Positions 1 through 6,924 of a stretch of DNA of 10,084 bases are shown here, piece by piece. Made by a program: the position numbers and the translations under genes. The notes under the pieces were generated by a model. It had not been told where the DNA came from, did not search any database, and saw only the letters and a list, made by a program, of their open reading frames with translations. Each line of letters begins with the position of its first letter. The stretch's first letter is position 1. The stretch is from Desulfobacterales bacterium (lineage in GTDB: Bacteria > Desulfobacterota > Desulfobacteria > Desulfobacterales > ETH-SRB1): contig DAOVDN010000022.1 in assembly GCA_030669465.1 (NCBI GenBank), positions 1 through 10,084 of the forward strand, given 5' to 3'.

Positions 1-401
1 ACGGTGTCTATCAGCAATATGTTGAAGAAGTCGGGTCGATGAACATATTTTTTGTCATAGATGATGAACTCGTCACTCCAATGTTAAACGGAAGCATTCT
101 TCCCGGTATTACCAGAGATTCTGTAATCGCTCTTGCAAAAATGTGGGATTTAAAAGTCACAGAGCGGGAAATCAGCATAGACGAGGTCATTGATACTCAC
201 TCTTCCGAAAAACTTCAAGAAATTTTCGGATCCGGAACCGCTGCTGTTATTTCACCTGTTGGAGAGCTTAAGTATGGCGATAAAGTTATAACTATAAATG
301 ACGGCAGGGTGGGCCCCATGGCCAATAAGTTCTTCAAGGCCATAACAGACATCCAGTATGGCAGAGCGGAAGATACTATGGGATGGATTGAACAGGTATA
401 G
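1..401 (+). CDS. ilvE: Branched-chain amino acid aminotransferase, C-terminal part (partial)
   Basis: This PLP enzyme moves the amino group between glutamate and the keto acids of leucine, isoleucine and valine; it is cytoplasmic. The frame is open to the left edge (first whole codon at base 3) and 132 residues are visible before the stop. Seen: the EEVGSMNIFFV block followed by GSILPGITRDS and GSGTAAVISPVG, which match the GTMN, LPGxTR and GSGTA substrate/PLP-phosphate loops of fold-type IV class, larger (human/mycobacterial-like) BCATs. The redox CxxC of the mammalian enzymes is replaced by AVIS. The PLP lysine lies upstream, outside the window. The internal ATG at 39 lies within the GSMN motif and is not the start. 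The next gene begins 6 bp after the stop, so co-transcription is likely. The family call is secure; the exact symbol is by homology of motifs only. Confidence 0.9.
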   Translation, partial: GVYQQYVEEVGSMNIFFVIDDELVTPMLNGSILPGITRDSVIALAKMWDLKVTEREISIDEVIDTHSSEKLQEIFGSGTAAVISPVGELKYGDKVITINDGRVGPMANKFFKAITDIQYGRAEDTMGWIEQV

Positions 402-407
402 ATTTTT

Positions 408-1811
408 ATGGAGCTTGATGTGAAAAATTTAGCTATGTCAAAATATCTGCCGGAATTTATCTCAAAGATGGAAAAAGAAAAGCTTCCGCGCGTTGTCATC
501 GATACATTTGCCTATTATTATAAAAAGGTGATCGCAGGCGAAAGAGGCCTTCTGCTTGACAGAGATATCAGGTGTGTTGGTCAAACTCAAATTGAAGATG
601 CAAAGAACATAAATGAATATGCCGATGCCGGAAGAAGAGCATACAAAGATTCTGTCCGGATAGTATTAAACGGCGGCCTTGGCACGACCATGGGCCTTGC
701 AAAGCCAAAGTCCCTTCTTAGGGTAAAAAACGGCAAAACCTTCCTTGAGATAATATTAGAGCAAGTAGAAAGGTCTAAGGTAAAACTGTTGTTTATGAAC
801 AGCTTCAGCACGCATAAAGAGACCTGCGCTGCCCTAAAAAGAATAAATCCCTCCCGCTTTCCTATGCTGTTCCTTCAGCATAAGTTTCCCAAGATACTTT
901 GCGATGGGTTTGTTCCCGCGACCTGGCCAAAAAATCCGGATCTGGAATGGAACCCTCCGGGACATGGCGATGTATATACAGCTCTTTATACATCCGGAAT
1001 GCTGCAAGATCTTATTAATGAGGGTATAACATATGCTTTTATATCCAATTCGGATAATTTGGGAGCTACGATGGATGAGTCGCTCCTTGGCTACTTTTCT
1101 GAAAACAGATTTCCGTTTATGATGGAAGTCGCGGAAAGAACACCGATAGATTTAAAGGGAGGGCATCTGGCCAGGCATAAGAACGGCCGTCTGATTCTTC
1201 GCGAAGCAGCACAATGCCCCAAAGATGAACTGAATATTTTTAGAGATACTAGTTGCTACAGATTTTTCAACACAAATAACATCTGGATCAACCTGAAATT
1301 TTTAAAGGATATTATTGAAAAACATGGAATGGTCCGCCTTCCGATGATCCTGAACCCAAAAACTTTAGATCCAAGGGATGAATCCAGCCCTTCTGTATAC
1401 CAGATCGAAACCGCAATGGGAGCAGCTATATCTATTTTTGAAGAAGCAGCAGCGATTAAAGTTTCCAGATCCCGTTTTTTTCCTGTTAAAAATTGTAATG
1501 ATCTTTTGGCGGTTCGATCTGACTGCTTTGTTTTCACAAAGGGAAAAAGACTGATTTCAAATCCGGATAGAAGATTGGGCGTGATAAACATAAAACTTGA
1601 TCCAAGATATTATGCGAAAATAGACTTTTTTAATGAAAGATTTATAAACGGCATCCCTTCTCTGATTGATTGCGAGTCTCTATCTATAGAAGGAGATGTG
1701 CTTTTTGAAAGAAATATTACAATTAAGGGTAAGGTTCTAATAAAAAACGCCGGTAAATCCCAGGCTGTTATAAAAGAAGGGGCGGTTATAGAGAGTGACG
1801 TGGTTCTGTGA
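408..1811 (+). CDS. UTP--glucose-1-phosphate uridylyltransferase, eukaryotic-type UDPGP family
   Basis: It makes UDP-glucose from UTP and glucose-1-phosphate, the donor for polysaccharide and glycolipid synthesis; cytoplasmic. The 467-residue length suits the eukaryotic-type (UGP2-like) family, not the roughly 300-residue bacterial GalU type. Seen: the nucleotide-binding signature LNGGLGTTMG at residues 87-96 followed by KPKS, WNPPGHGD at 181-188, SNSDNLGAT at 213-221, and FFPVKNCNDLLAVRSD at 357-372 with the conserved lysine (K361). A C-terminal stretch from about 415 with GDVLFERNITIKGKV-type hexad pattern resembles the family's left-handed beta-helix tail. It starts 6 bp after the aminotransferase with only a weak upstream AGG (394-396); the next ATG at 435 has no better ribosome site, so 408 is kept. 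A related UDP-N-acetylhexosamine substrate is possible but less likely. Confidence 0.88.
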   Translation: MELDVKNLAMSKYLPEFISKMEKEKLPRVVIDTFAYYYKKVIAGERGLLLDRDIRCVGQTQIEDAKNINEYADAGRRAYKDSVRIVLNGGLGTTMGLAKPKSLLRVKNGKTFLEIILEQVERSKVKLLFMNSFSTHKETCAALKRINPSRFPMLFLQHKFPKILCDGFVPATWPKNPDLEWNPPGHGDVYTALYTSGMLQDLINEGITYAFISNSDNLGATMDESLLGYFSENRFPFMMEVAERTPIDLKGGHLARHKNGRLILREAAQCPKDELNIFRDTSCYRFFNTNNIWINLKFLKDIIEKHGMVRLPMILNPKTLDPRDESSPSVYQIETAMGAAISIFEEAAAIKVSRSRFFPVKNCNDLLAVRSDCFVFTKGKRLISNPDRRLGVINIKLDPRYYAKIDFFNERFINGIPSLIDCESLSIEGDVLFERNITIKGKVLIKNAGKSQAVIKEGAVIESDVVL

Positions 1812-1821
1812 AGAGAGGTAA

Positions 1822-1874
1822 TGGCTCATAGCTGATAGCTAATTCTAAGCTATGTTACTCGTTACTTCGTTACT
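1822..1874. repeat. Degenerate short tandem repeats after the UGPase gene
   Basis: Two imperfect short-period repeats lie side by side. At 1830-1843 there are two heptamers, AGCTGAT and AGCTAAT, with CATAGCT (1827-1833) and AGCTATG (1848-1854) as small inverted arms. At 1854-1874 GTTACTC, GTTACTTC and GTTACT follow. The AGCT heptamer type recurs at the right end of the window (10051-10075). There is no T-run after the small hairpin, so I do not call a terminator. Confidence 0.5.
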
Positions 1875-1895
1875 GGTTGCGGCTGCCAAATTAAA

Positions 1896-2044
1896 GCGGG
1901 ACAATTTCGAACTTTTTGTTCTTGATTATCATAAAACTTCAATTGTGCATTGATATAACATATCTATGTAGGGTGCATTCTATGCACCACCATGGTGCAT
2001 AGAATGCACCCTACATAATTTATTGAAATTACAAAGTGTCCCGC
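1896..2044. repeat. REP-like palindrome inside a wider inverted repeat
   Basis: The core is an almost perfect palindrome: 25-nt arms at 1965-1989 and 1993-2017 separated by 3 nt, able to form a long hairpin in DNA or RNA. The arm contains GTAGGGTGCATTCTATGC. Repeats with GTAGGGTGC/GCACCCTAC ends are common dispersed REP-type units in several phyla, often mobilised in trans by IS200-like (RAYT) transposases. Further out, GCGGGACA (1896-1903) and TGTCCCGC (2037-2044) form an exact 8-bp inverted pair, each followed inward by ATTTC/GAAAT. The whole 149-bp block is therefore likely one non-autonomous element. No transposase is encoded in this window. Bounds beyond the 8-bp pair are uncertain. Confidence 0.75.
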
Positions 2045-2061
2045 CTGATAAATCTATCTGT

Positions 2062-2089
2062 TTGACATCAAATGGTTGGTGTTTATGTT
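2062..2089 (+). promoter_or_regulatory. Possible sigma70 promoter upstream of clpB
   Basis: A perfect -35 hexamer TTGACA (2062-2067) is followed after 16 nt by TATGTT (2084-2089, 4 of 6 consensus bases). An alternative TATAAC at 2091-2096 is closer to consensus but the 23-nt spacer is too long. It lies between the REP unit and the MITE-like element, about 240 nt before the clpB start. If active, clpB would have a long leader containing the whole 180-bp element. No sigma32-type site or CIRCE operator is recognised in the gap. Confidence 0.3.
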
Positions 2090-2132
2090 TTATAACATCT
2101 AAAAAACACACTTAACCATAGATAAAAACAGG

Positions 2133-2312
2133 GTAACTATTCAGCCACTAAGGCACAAAGGCACGAAGTGAATAATAATCTGATTTTAAAACACCTGTCT
2201 GAAGAAGGAAATCGCATAGCAAGAACAATAGTTAATGCAGCATATAGGAGAAAAAATAATTTTATGATCCTGGTGCCTTGGTGTCTTTGTGGCAAGGTAG
2301 TTGAGTAGTTAC
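2133..2312. mobile_element. MITE-like element with imperfect terminal inverted repeats
   Basis: The left end begins GTAACTATTCAGCCAC (2133-2148). The complement of the right end begins GTAACTACTCAACTAC (from 2312 leftwards). Both continue into runs of the form GCCACNAAGRCAC, about 20 of 25 positions matching after one 8-nt gap. The repeated phrase GGCACAAAGGCAC is typical of sequence found just upstream of GxxExxY genes in many environmental bacteria. The roughly 180-bp unit carries only the start of such a gene, so it looks like an internally deleted derivative. Its right end stops 5 nt before the clpB ribosome-binding site. Confidence 0.55.
2168..2308 (+). pseudogene. Remnant of a GxxExxY-type protein gene (N-terminal fragment)
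   Basis: A GTG-started frame of 46 codons reads LSEEGNRIARTIVNAAYR at residues 10-27, resembling the N-terminal helix of GxxExxY proteins (a small family often linked to the PD-(D/E)XK nuclease fold), in which a phrase of the type 'IVNAAYxVHxxLGPGLLExxY' follows. Here the frame breaks away right after NAAYR into residues encoded by the element's right inverted repeat and stops at 2306. The GxxExxY motif itself and the rest of the roughly 125-residue domain are absent. The most likely explanation is an internal deletion of a former full-length gene. The match is from memory of the family and short, so confidence is moderate; it could be a chance frame. Confidence 0.4.
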
Positions 2313-2317
2313 AAAAC

Positions 2318-2323
2318 AGGAGG
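2318..2323 (+). promoter_or_regulatory. Strong ribosome-binding site of clpB
   Basis: AGGAGG lies 5 nt before the ATG at 2329. It is the only near-consensus Shine-Dalgarno site in the window and fixes the clpB start. It falls only 5 nt outside the right end of the upstream repeat element. Confidence 0.85.
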
Positions 2324-2328
2324 CATTT

Positions 2329-4926
2329 ATGCGTTTTGATAAATTTACCATAAAATCACAGGAACTCATTCAAAATGCTCAGACCCTGGCATCACGGCAT
2401 AATAACCAGCAAATTGAGCCGGAACATCTGCTCTGTTCCATGCTGACTGAAGAGCAAGGGATAGCCGGAGCCATGCTGAGCAAGCTGGGCGTTTCACCAG
2501 ACGATGTTGCCCGGGATTTGGAACTTGCGATTGATAAGCTTCCAAAGATAAGCGGGGTGAGCGATATTTATATCTCTCAGAGGACCAAAAGTGTTCTTGA
2601 TGTCGCTTTTGCTGAAGCTGCCAAAATGAAGGATCAATATGTAAGCATAGAACACATCCTTTTGGCTATTTCAGACGAGAAAGAAGGTAGAGCAGTAAAG
2701 ATTCTCAGCGGTTATGGAATAAAAAGGGACTCGATCCTGAAAGTTCTCAAAGAGATTCGTGGCTCCCAACGCATAACAGACCAGAGCCCTGAAGAGAAAT
2801 ACCAGGCGCTTGATAAATTCAGTCGCGACCTGACCGATCTTGCCCGCCTTGGCAAGCTCGACCCTGTCATCGGACGGGATAATGAAATCAGGCGTATTGT
2901 TCAGGTGCTTTCAAGACGGACCAAGAATAATCCGGTTATTATAGGCGAGCCGGGTGTCGGAAAGACTGCGATTGTTGAAGGCCTTGCCCAGCGCATTGTA
3001 GAGGGCGATATTCCGGAAACCCTTAAAAACAGGCGGCTCGTTGCACTGGATATGGGAGCGCTCATTGCAGGCGCAAAGTACAGGGGCGAATTTGAAGATC
3101 GCTTGAAAGCGGTTTTAAAAGAGGTGGAACGCGCAGAAGGAGAGATAATCCTTTTCATAGATGAGCTGCACACCATGGTTGGAGCCGGTGCAAGCGAAGG
3201 AGCAATGGATGCTTCCAACATGTTAAAGCCGGCGCTTGCCAAAGGAACATTGCGGTGCGTTGGCGCTACCACATTAAATGAATACAGGAAATATATTGAA
3301 AAAGATGCCGCCCTGGAAAGACGGTTTCAGCCTGTAATGGTGCTCGAACCGACCGTGGATGATACCATTTCTATACTTCGGGGTCTTAAGGAAAAGTACG
3401 AAGTCCATCATGGTGTAAGAATAAAAGATTCGGCAATCGTTGCCGCTGCAACGCTTTCAAATCGTTATATTTCCGACCGCTTCCTTCCCGACAAGGCTAT
3501 TGATCTGATAGATGAGAGCGCTTCCATGCTAAGGATCGAAATAGACAGCATGCCTGTAGAAATAGATGAAATCCAGCGCAAGATAACAAGATCTGAAATC
3601 GAACGGGAAGCTTTGAAAAAAGAATCTGATCAAGCATCAAAAGAGCGTCTCGCAAAACTCGAAGAAGAACTTGGAGTTATGAAGGATGAGATGCATAAGA
3701 TGAAGGCGCACTGGCAGAATGAAAAAGATATGATTCAGGCCATAGGAAAGATCAAGGAAGAGATTGAAAGGCTTGGGATTGAAGAACAGCAGGCTGAAAG
3801 GGAAGGAGATCTGGCAAAGGTCGCGGAAATCAGATACGGAAAGGCAGCAGATCTTAAAAAACGTTTTGAGGAAGCCAAAAAGAAACTTTCGCAGCTCCGA
3901 AAAGAGAGCAAAATGCTCAAAGAAGAAGTGGACGAGGAGGATATTGCCGAGGTAGTATTCAGGTGGACCGGTATTCCTGTCAGCAAGATGCTCGAAGGCG
4001 AAAAAGAAAAACTGGTGCATATGGAGGATCGCATCGGGCAAAGAGTTATCGGACAGGATGAGGCACTCCTGGCTGTCTCAAATGCCGTCCGCCGCGCTCG
4101 TTCCGGCTTGCAGGATCCAGACCGTCCTGTTGGATCATTCATTTTCATGGGGCCGACAGGTGTAGGCAAGACTGAGCTCGCCAAGGCACTGGCGGAGTTT
4201 ATTTTTGACAGCGAACAGGCAATGGTAAGAATTGATATGTCTGAATATATGGAGAAACATGCTGTTTCAAGACTTATAGGGGCGCCTCCGGGTTACGTGG
4301 GGTACGAAGAGGGCGGATACCTTACAGAGGCAGTACGAAGGCGGCCTTATTCCGTTGTGCTGTTTGACGAAATCGAAAAAGCTCACCCAGAGGTCTTTAA
4401 TATACTGCTTCAGATTCTTGATGATGGCCGCATGACGGACGGCCACGGAAGGACTGTTGATTTTAAGAATACAATTATTATAATGACATCAAATGTCGGC
4501 AGCCAATGGATACAGGAACTTGGGGTATACGACCGTAAAAAGATGGAGGCCAGGGTAACGGAAGCCCTTCACGCAAATTTCAAGCCTGAATTCTTGAACA
4601 GGATAGATGACATTATAATTTTCCATAACCTTACATCCGAACAGATCGGTAAGATTGTGAAAATTCAACTCAAAAGGCTAAGACAGAGGCTTGCCGAAAG
4701 GAAGATCGATCTTGTTCTTTCGGACAGTGCAATGTCATTGCTCGCTAAAAAGGGATATGATCCAACATTTGGTGCACGCCCTTTAAAGCGTGCAATTCAA
4801 AAGTATATTAAAAATCCGCTGGCCATGGAGATCCTTAAGGGAAAGATTCCGGAAGGTGGCAGCATAAGAGCTGACGTTAAAGATGATCAGATTGTTTTTA
4901 AAAAAACACCTAACACCTTACCTTAA
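2329..4926 (+). CDS. clpB: ATP-dependent chaperone ClpB (protein disaggregase)
   Basis: ClpB is a hexameric AAA+ disaggregase that threads aggregated proteins through its pore, working with DnaK/DnaJ/GrpE in the cytoplasm. The 865 residues match the family's usual length of about 860. In order: N-terminal Clp repeat domain (1-145); first AAA+ module with Walker A GEPGVGKT (206-213), pore-loop KYRG (250-253), Walker B LFIDE (275-279) and arginine fingers near R331-R332; coiled-coil middle domain (about 405-535, very charged), which distinguishes ClpB from ClpA; second AAA+ module with Walker A GPTGVGKT (608-615), pore-loop GYVG (655-658), Walker B VVLFDE (676-681) and sensor-2 GARPLKR (815-821). 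No ClpP-binding IGL/IGF tripeptide loop was noticed. It appears monocistronic, with element-filled gaps on both sides and no visible sigma32 or CIRCE control. Confidence 0.98.
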   Translation: MRFDKFTIKSQELIQNAQTLASRHNNQQIEPEHLLCSMLTEEQGIAGAMLSKLGVSPDDVARDLELAIDKLPKISGVSDIYISQRTKSVLDVAFAEAAKMKDQYVSIEHILLAISDEKEGRAVKILSGYGIKRDSILKVLKEIRGSQRITDQSPEEKYQALDKFSRDLTDLARLGKLDPVIGRDNEIRRIVQVLSRRTKNNPVIIGEPGVGKTAIVEGLAQRIVEGDIPETLKNRRLVALDMGALIAGAKYRGEFEDRLKAVLKEVERAEGEIILFIDELHTMVGAGASEGAMDASNMLKPALAKGTLRCVGATTLNEYRKYIEKDAALERRFQPVMVLEPTVDDTISILRGLKEKYEVHHGVRIKDSAIVAAATLSNRYISDRFLPDKAIDLIDESASMLRIEIDSMPVEIDEIQRKITRSEIEREALKKESDQASKERLAKLEEELGVMKDEMHKMKAHWQNEKDMIQAIGKIKEEIERLGIEEQQAEREGDLAKVAEIRYGKAADLKKRFEEAKKKLSQLRKESKMLKEEVDEEDIAEVVFRWTGIPVSKMLEGEKEKLVHMEDRIGQRVIGQDEALLAVSNAVRRARSGLQDPDRPVGSFIFMGPTGVGKTELAKALAEFIFDSEQAMVRIDMSEYMEKHAVSRLIGAPPGYVGYEEGGYLTEAVRRRPYSVVLFDEIEKAHPEVFNILLQILDDGRMTDGHGRTVDFKNTIIIMTSNVGSQWIQELGVYDRKKMEARVTEALHANFKPEFLNRIDDIIIFHNLTSEQIGKIVKIQLKRLRQRLAERKIDLVLSDSAMSLLAKKGYDPTFGARPLKRAIQKYIKNPLAMEILKGKIPEGGSIRADVKDDQIVFKKTPNTLP

Positions 4927-4935
4927 CACATTTGG

Positions 4936-5100
4936 GGCTTGGTTCTAACTTCATTGTTGATTGTTGATTGTTGATTGTTGATTGTTGATTTAGAGACGAC
5001 CTTCAATCATCAATCATCAATCATCAATCATCAATCATCAATCCAGGGATCATCAATTTTTTTTGCAACATAGGATGGTGGCCGAAGTTAAAACCATGCC
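4936..5100. mobile_element. 165-bp inverted-repeat element made of heptamer arrays
   Basis: The ends are 17-bp imperfect terminal inverted repeats: GGCTTGGTTCTAACTTC at 4936-4952 and the complement of 5084-5100, GGCATGGTTTTAACTTC (15 of 17 match). Inside, five copies of ATTGTTG (4953-4987) are followed by a 13-nt spacer and five copies of CAATCAT (5004-5038, plus CAATC). The two arrays are inverted relative to each other and can form a stem of about 38 bp with one T-T mismatch every 7 bp. No coding frame is present. It separates clpB from the DHH gene and ends 17 bp before that gene's ATG. As RNA the hairpin could also act as a clpB 3' structure; no typical U-tract follows it. Confidence 0.7.
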
Positions 5101-5117
5101 TCCACATTCATAAACAT

Positions 5118-6107
5118 ATGACACTTTCCGCATCTGAAAGATTACGCCGTTTCTATGATCAATTTTCAGGCGATGATAATGTTCTGATTGTAATTGACGC
5201 CGACCCTGATGCTATTTCAAGCGCCATGGCTGTAAAAAGGCTGCTGTGGCGTAAAGTAGCAAGTGTAACCATATCCAATATTAATATCATCAAACGTCCG
5301 GACAATATAGCAATGGTGCGGCTTTTGGGGGTCAGTCTCATCTATATTGAAGAAATAGATGAAAAACAATTTAACCGTTTTGTAATAGTCGATTCCCAGC
5401 CGGATCATCATGAAATCTTTGCAAAATTTAAGTTTGATGTAATTATAGACCATCATCCTGAAACCGGCGCCAAAGCCCCCTTTCTGGACATCCGCCCTAA
5501 ATATGGCGCTAATGCCAGCATAATGACCGAATACTTAAGAGCAGCCAGAATAAAACCATCTATTAAACTGGCTACCGGTCTGTTTCATGCCATAAAAAGA
5601 GATACAAGCAACTTTGAAAGAGAGACGTTAATTGAAGACGCCAGAGCATTTCAGTTTCTTTTTCGTTATGCTAATATTCACATTGTAAGAAAGATCGAGC
5701 AGACTGATCTAAAGCTCGATTTCCTTAAATATTTCAAAGGCGCTCTCCAGAACATGAGAAAGCGCAAAAACAGGGTGTTTGTTCATCTTGGTATAGTTGT
5801 GAATCCTGACGTATGCGTACTTATAGCCGATTTTTTCATGAGGGTAAACTCTATTAATTGGAGCATTGTTTCCGGTTTATATGAAAATAAGCTAATCCTT
5901 GTTTTCAGAAACGACGGGCTCTGCAAGAATGCCGGCAAGGTAGCAAAAGAGAGCTTTGGCAATATTGGTTCTGCGGGCGGCCACAAAAGCATGGCTCGCG
6001 CTGAGATTTCAGTTGAAGCTTTAAAGAAGATTGTAAACTATAAGGATGATAAAAAACTGTTAAGGTGGATTATAAATCAGATTGAAAAGAGAGCCGGAAA
6101 GAAATAA
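5118..6107 (+). CDS. DHH-family phosphoesterase (NrnA-like)
   Basis: Members of this family are metal-dependent phosphodiesterases/phosphatases; NrnA-type enzymes degrade short RNA oligonucleotides and dephosphorylate pAp, and relatives cleave cyclic dinucleotides. Seen in 329 residues: motif I DADPDAISSA (27-36), motif II VDSQ (91-94), the name-giving DHHP (111-114), RDTSNF (161-166), and a C-terminal DHHA1 substrate-binding domain ending in GSAGGHKSMAR (284-294). All phosphoesterase motifs are present, but motif I has aspartate where NrnA proteins usually carry histidine, so metal binding or substrate may differ. The start has no clear ribosome site; the nearest upstream in-frame ATG is cut off by a stop, and the next internal Met lies after motif I, so 5118 is kept. 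It leads a tight four-gene run. The substrate cannot be fixed from sequence. Confidence 0.85.
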   Translation: MTLSASERLRRFYDQFSGDDNVLIVIDADPDAISSAMAVKRLLWRKVASVTISNINIIKRPDNIAMVRLLGVSLIYIEEIDEKQFNRFVIVDSQPDHHEIFAKFKFDVIIDHHPETGAKAPFLDIRPKYGANASIMTEYLRAARIKPSIKLATGLFHAIKRDTSNFERETLIEDARAFQFLFRYANIHIVRKIEQTDLKLDFLKYFKGALQNMRKRKNRVFVHLGIVVNPDVCVLIADFFMRVNSINWSIVSGLYENKLILVFRNDGLCKNAGKVAKESFGNIGSAGGHKSMARAEISVEALKKIVNYKDDKKLLRWIINQIEKRAGKK

Positions 6108-6123
6108 CAAAAAAAATTATCAG

Positions 6124-6921
6124 ATGGCTTCTGAAAATATTGAAATATCCGTGACTATACTCGGTTCAGGCACATGTGTTCCTTTGCTCAGGCGAAGTTC
6201 TTGTTCTGTGCTAATGGAAACAGGCGGCGCAAAACTGCTGTTTGATTGCGGGCCAGGCACCATGAGGAGACTTCTTGAAGCCGGAAAAACGATTTTCGAT
6301 ATTTCTTTTATTTTTTTCAGCCACTTTCATCCTGATCATACAGGTGAACTGGTCACATTTTTGTTTGCCACAAAGTACCCTGATCTGAATCAACGGCAAA
6401 CCCCTCTTACAATTGTGGCGGGAAGGGGCTTTTTAGAGTTTTATAACGGACTGAAGAGGGTCTACGGCAGTTGGATAGAACTGGCTCCCGATATTTTAAA
6501 TATTATTGAGCTTGACAATAAAGCTCGTGATATTTGCAAATTCGATGACTTTACCGTAGAATCACTTCCTGTTGAGCACAATGTTGAGAGTTTAGCTTAT
6601 CGAATAAACAGTTCCGGGGGAAAATCGGTTGTCTATTCAGGCGATACCGATTTTTCCAATAACCTTGTTGTTTTGGCAAAGGATGCAGATCTTTTTATTT
6701 GCGAATCCGCTTTTCCTGATGAATTGAGGGTAAAAGGGCATCTGACTCCGTCTCTGGCAGGCGAAATTGCAACACGAGCAAATGTTCGCAAGCTGGTCCT
6801 TACTCACTTTTATCCTGAATGCGATGAAGTAGACATTGAGAAGCAGTGTCGCAAAACCTATGCAGGCCCGCTTGTTCTTGCAGAAGATCTTATGAAGTTG
6901 CAATTAAAGGATACCAATTAA
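6124..6921 (+). CDS. Metallo-beta-lactamase-fold hydrolase, RNase Z-like
   Basis: A binuclear-zinc hydrolase of the RNase Z/ElaC-like group. In the 265-residue form: SHFHPDH at 66-72 gives the HxHxDH zinc signature, VEH at 150-152 the third histidine, GDTD at 173-176 the bridging aspartate, GHLTP at 205-209, and LTHFYP at 226-231 the last histidine. The N-terminal VTILGSGTCVP and LLFDCGPG strands are typical. It is somewhat shorter than tRNase Z proteins and I see no obvious long flexible arm (exosite), so tRNA 3'-end processing is not certain; a general phosphodiesterase is equally possible. A TTG at 6082 would extend it by 14 residues (KREPERNNKKNYQ) into the preceding gene. The ATG at 6124, 16 bp after that gene's stop and just before the first conserved strand, is preferred. 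The next gene begins 3 bp after its stop. Confidence 0.85.
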   Translation: MASENIEISVTILGSGTCVPLLRRSSCSVLMETGGAKLLFDCGPGTMRRLLEAGKTIFDISFIFFSHFHPDHTGELVTFLFATKYPDLNQRQTPLTIVAGRGFLEFYNGLKRVYGSWIELAPDILNIIELDNKARDICKFDDFTVESLPVEHNVESLAYRINSSGGKSVVYSGDTDFSNNLVVLAKDADLFICESAFPDELRVKGHLTPSLAGEIATRANVRKLVLTHFYPECDEVDIEKQCRKTYAGPLVLAEDLMKLQLKDTN

Positions 6922-6924
6922 ATT

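Noticed and set aside
39..401. Complete 120-residue protein starting at ATG 39
   Set aside because: The frame is open to the left edge and codons before the ATG encode the conserved GVYQQYVEEVGS segment of the aminotransferase, so this is the 3' part of a longer gene.
1827..1854. Rho-independent terminator after the UGPase gene
   Set aside because: The 7-bp arms enclose a 14-nt loop, are AT-rich and have no following T-run; the sequence is better explained by the AGCTNAN heptamer repeat.
2045..2328. Heat-shock control of clpB (sigma32 promoter or CIRCE operator)
   Set aside because: No CTTGAAA/CCCCAT pair and no TTAGCACTC inverted repeat could be found; only a sigma70-like candidate is visible.
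2901..3272. Minus-strand frame of 123 codons inside clpB
   Set aside because: It is antisense to the conserved first AAA+ module, and its sequence is explained by the codons of that module.
3637..4184. Long minus-strand open frames opposite the clpB middle domain
   Set aside because: They lie wholly inside clpB, have low-complexity Ser/Phe-rich translations produced by the charged coiled-coil codons, and show no recognisable domain or ribosome site.
4953..5043. Possible CRISPR array
   Set aside because: Repeats are 7 bp in direct tandem with no unique spacers, and the two arms are inverted.
6082..6123. TTG start giving a 14-residue N-terminal extension of the MBL-fold protein
   Set aside because: It overlaps the previous gene, has no well-placed ribosome site and adds a lysine/asparagine-rich tail before the first conserved strand; ATG 6124 fits the family better.
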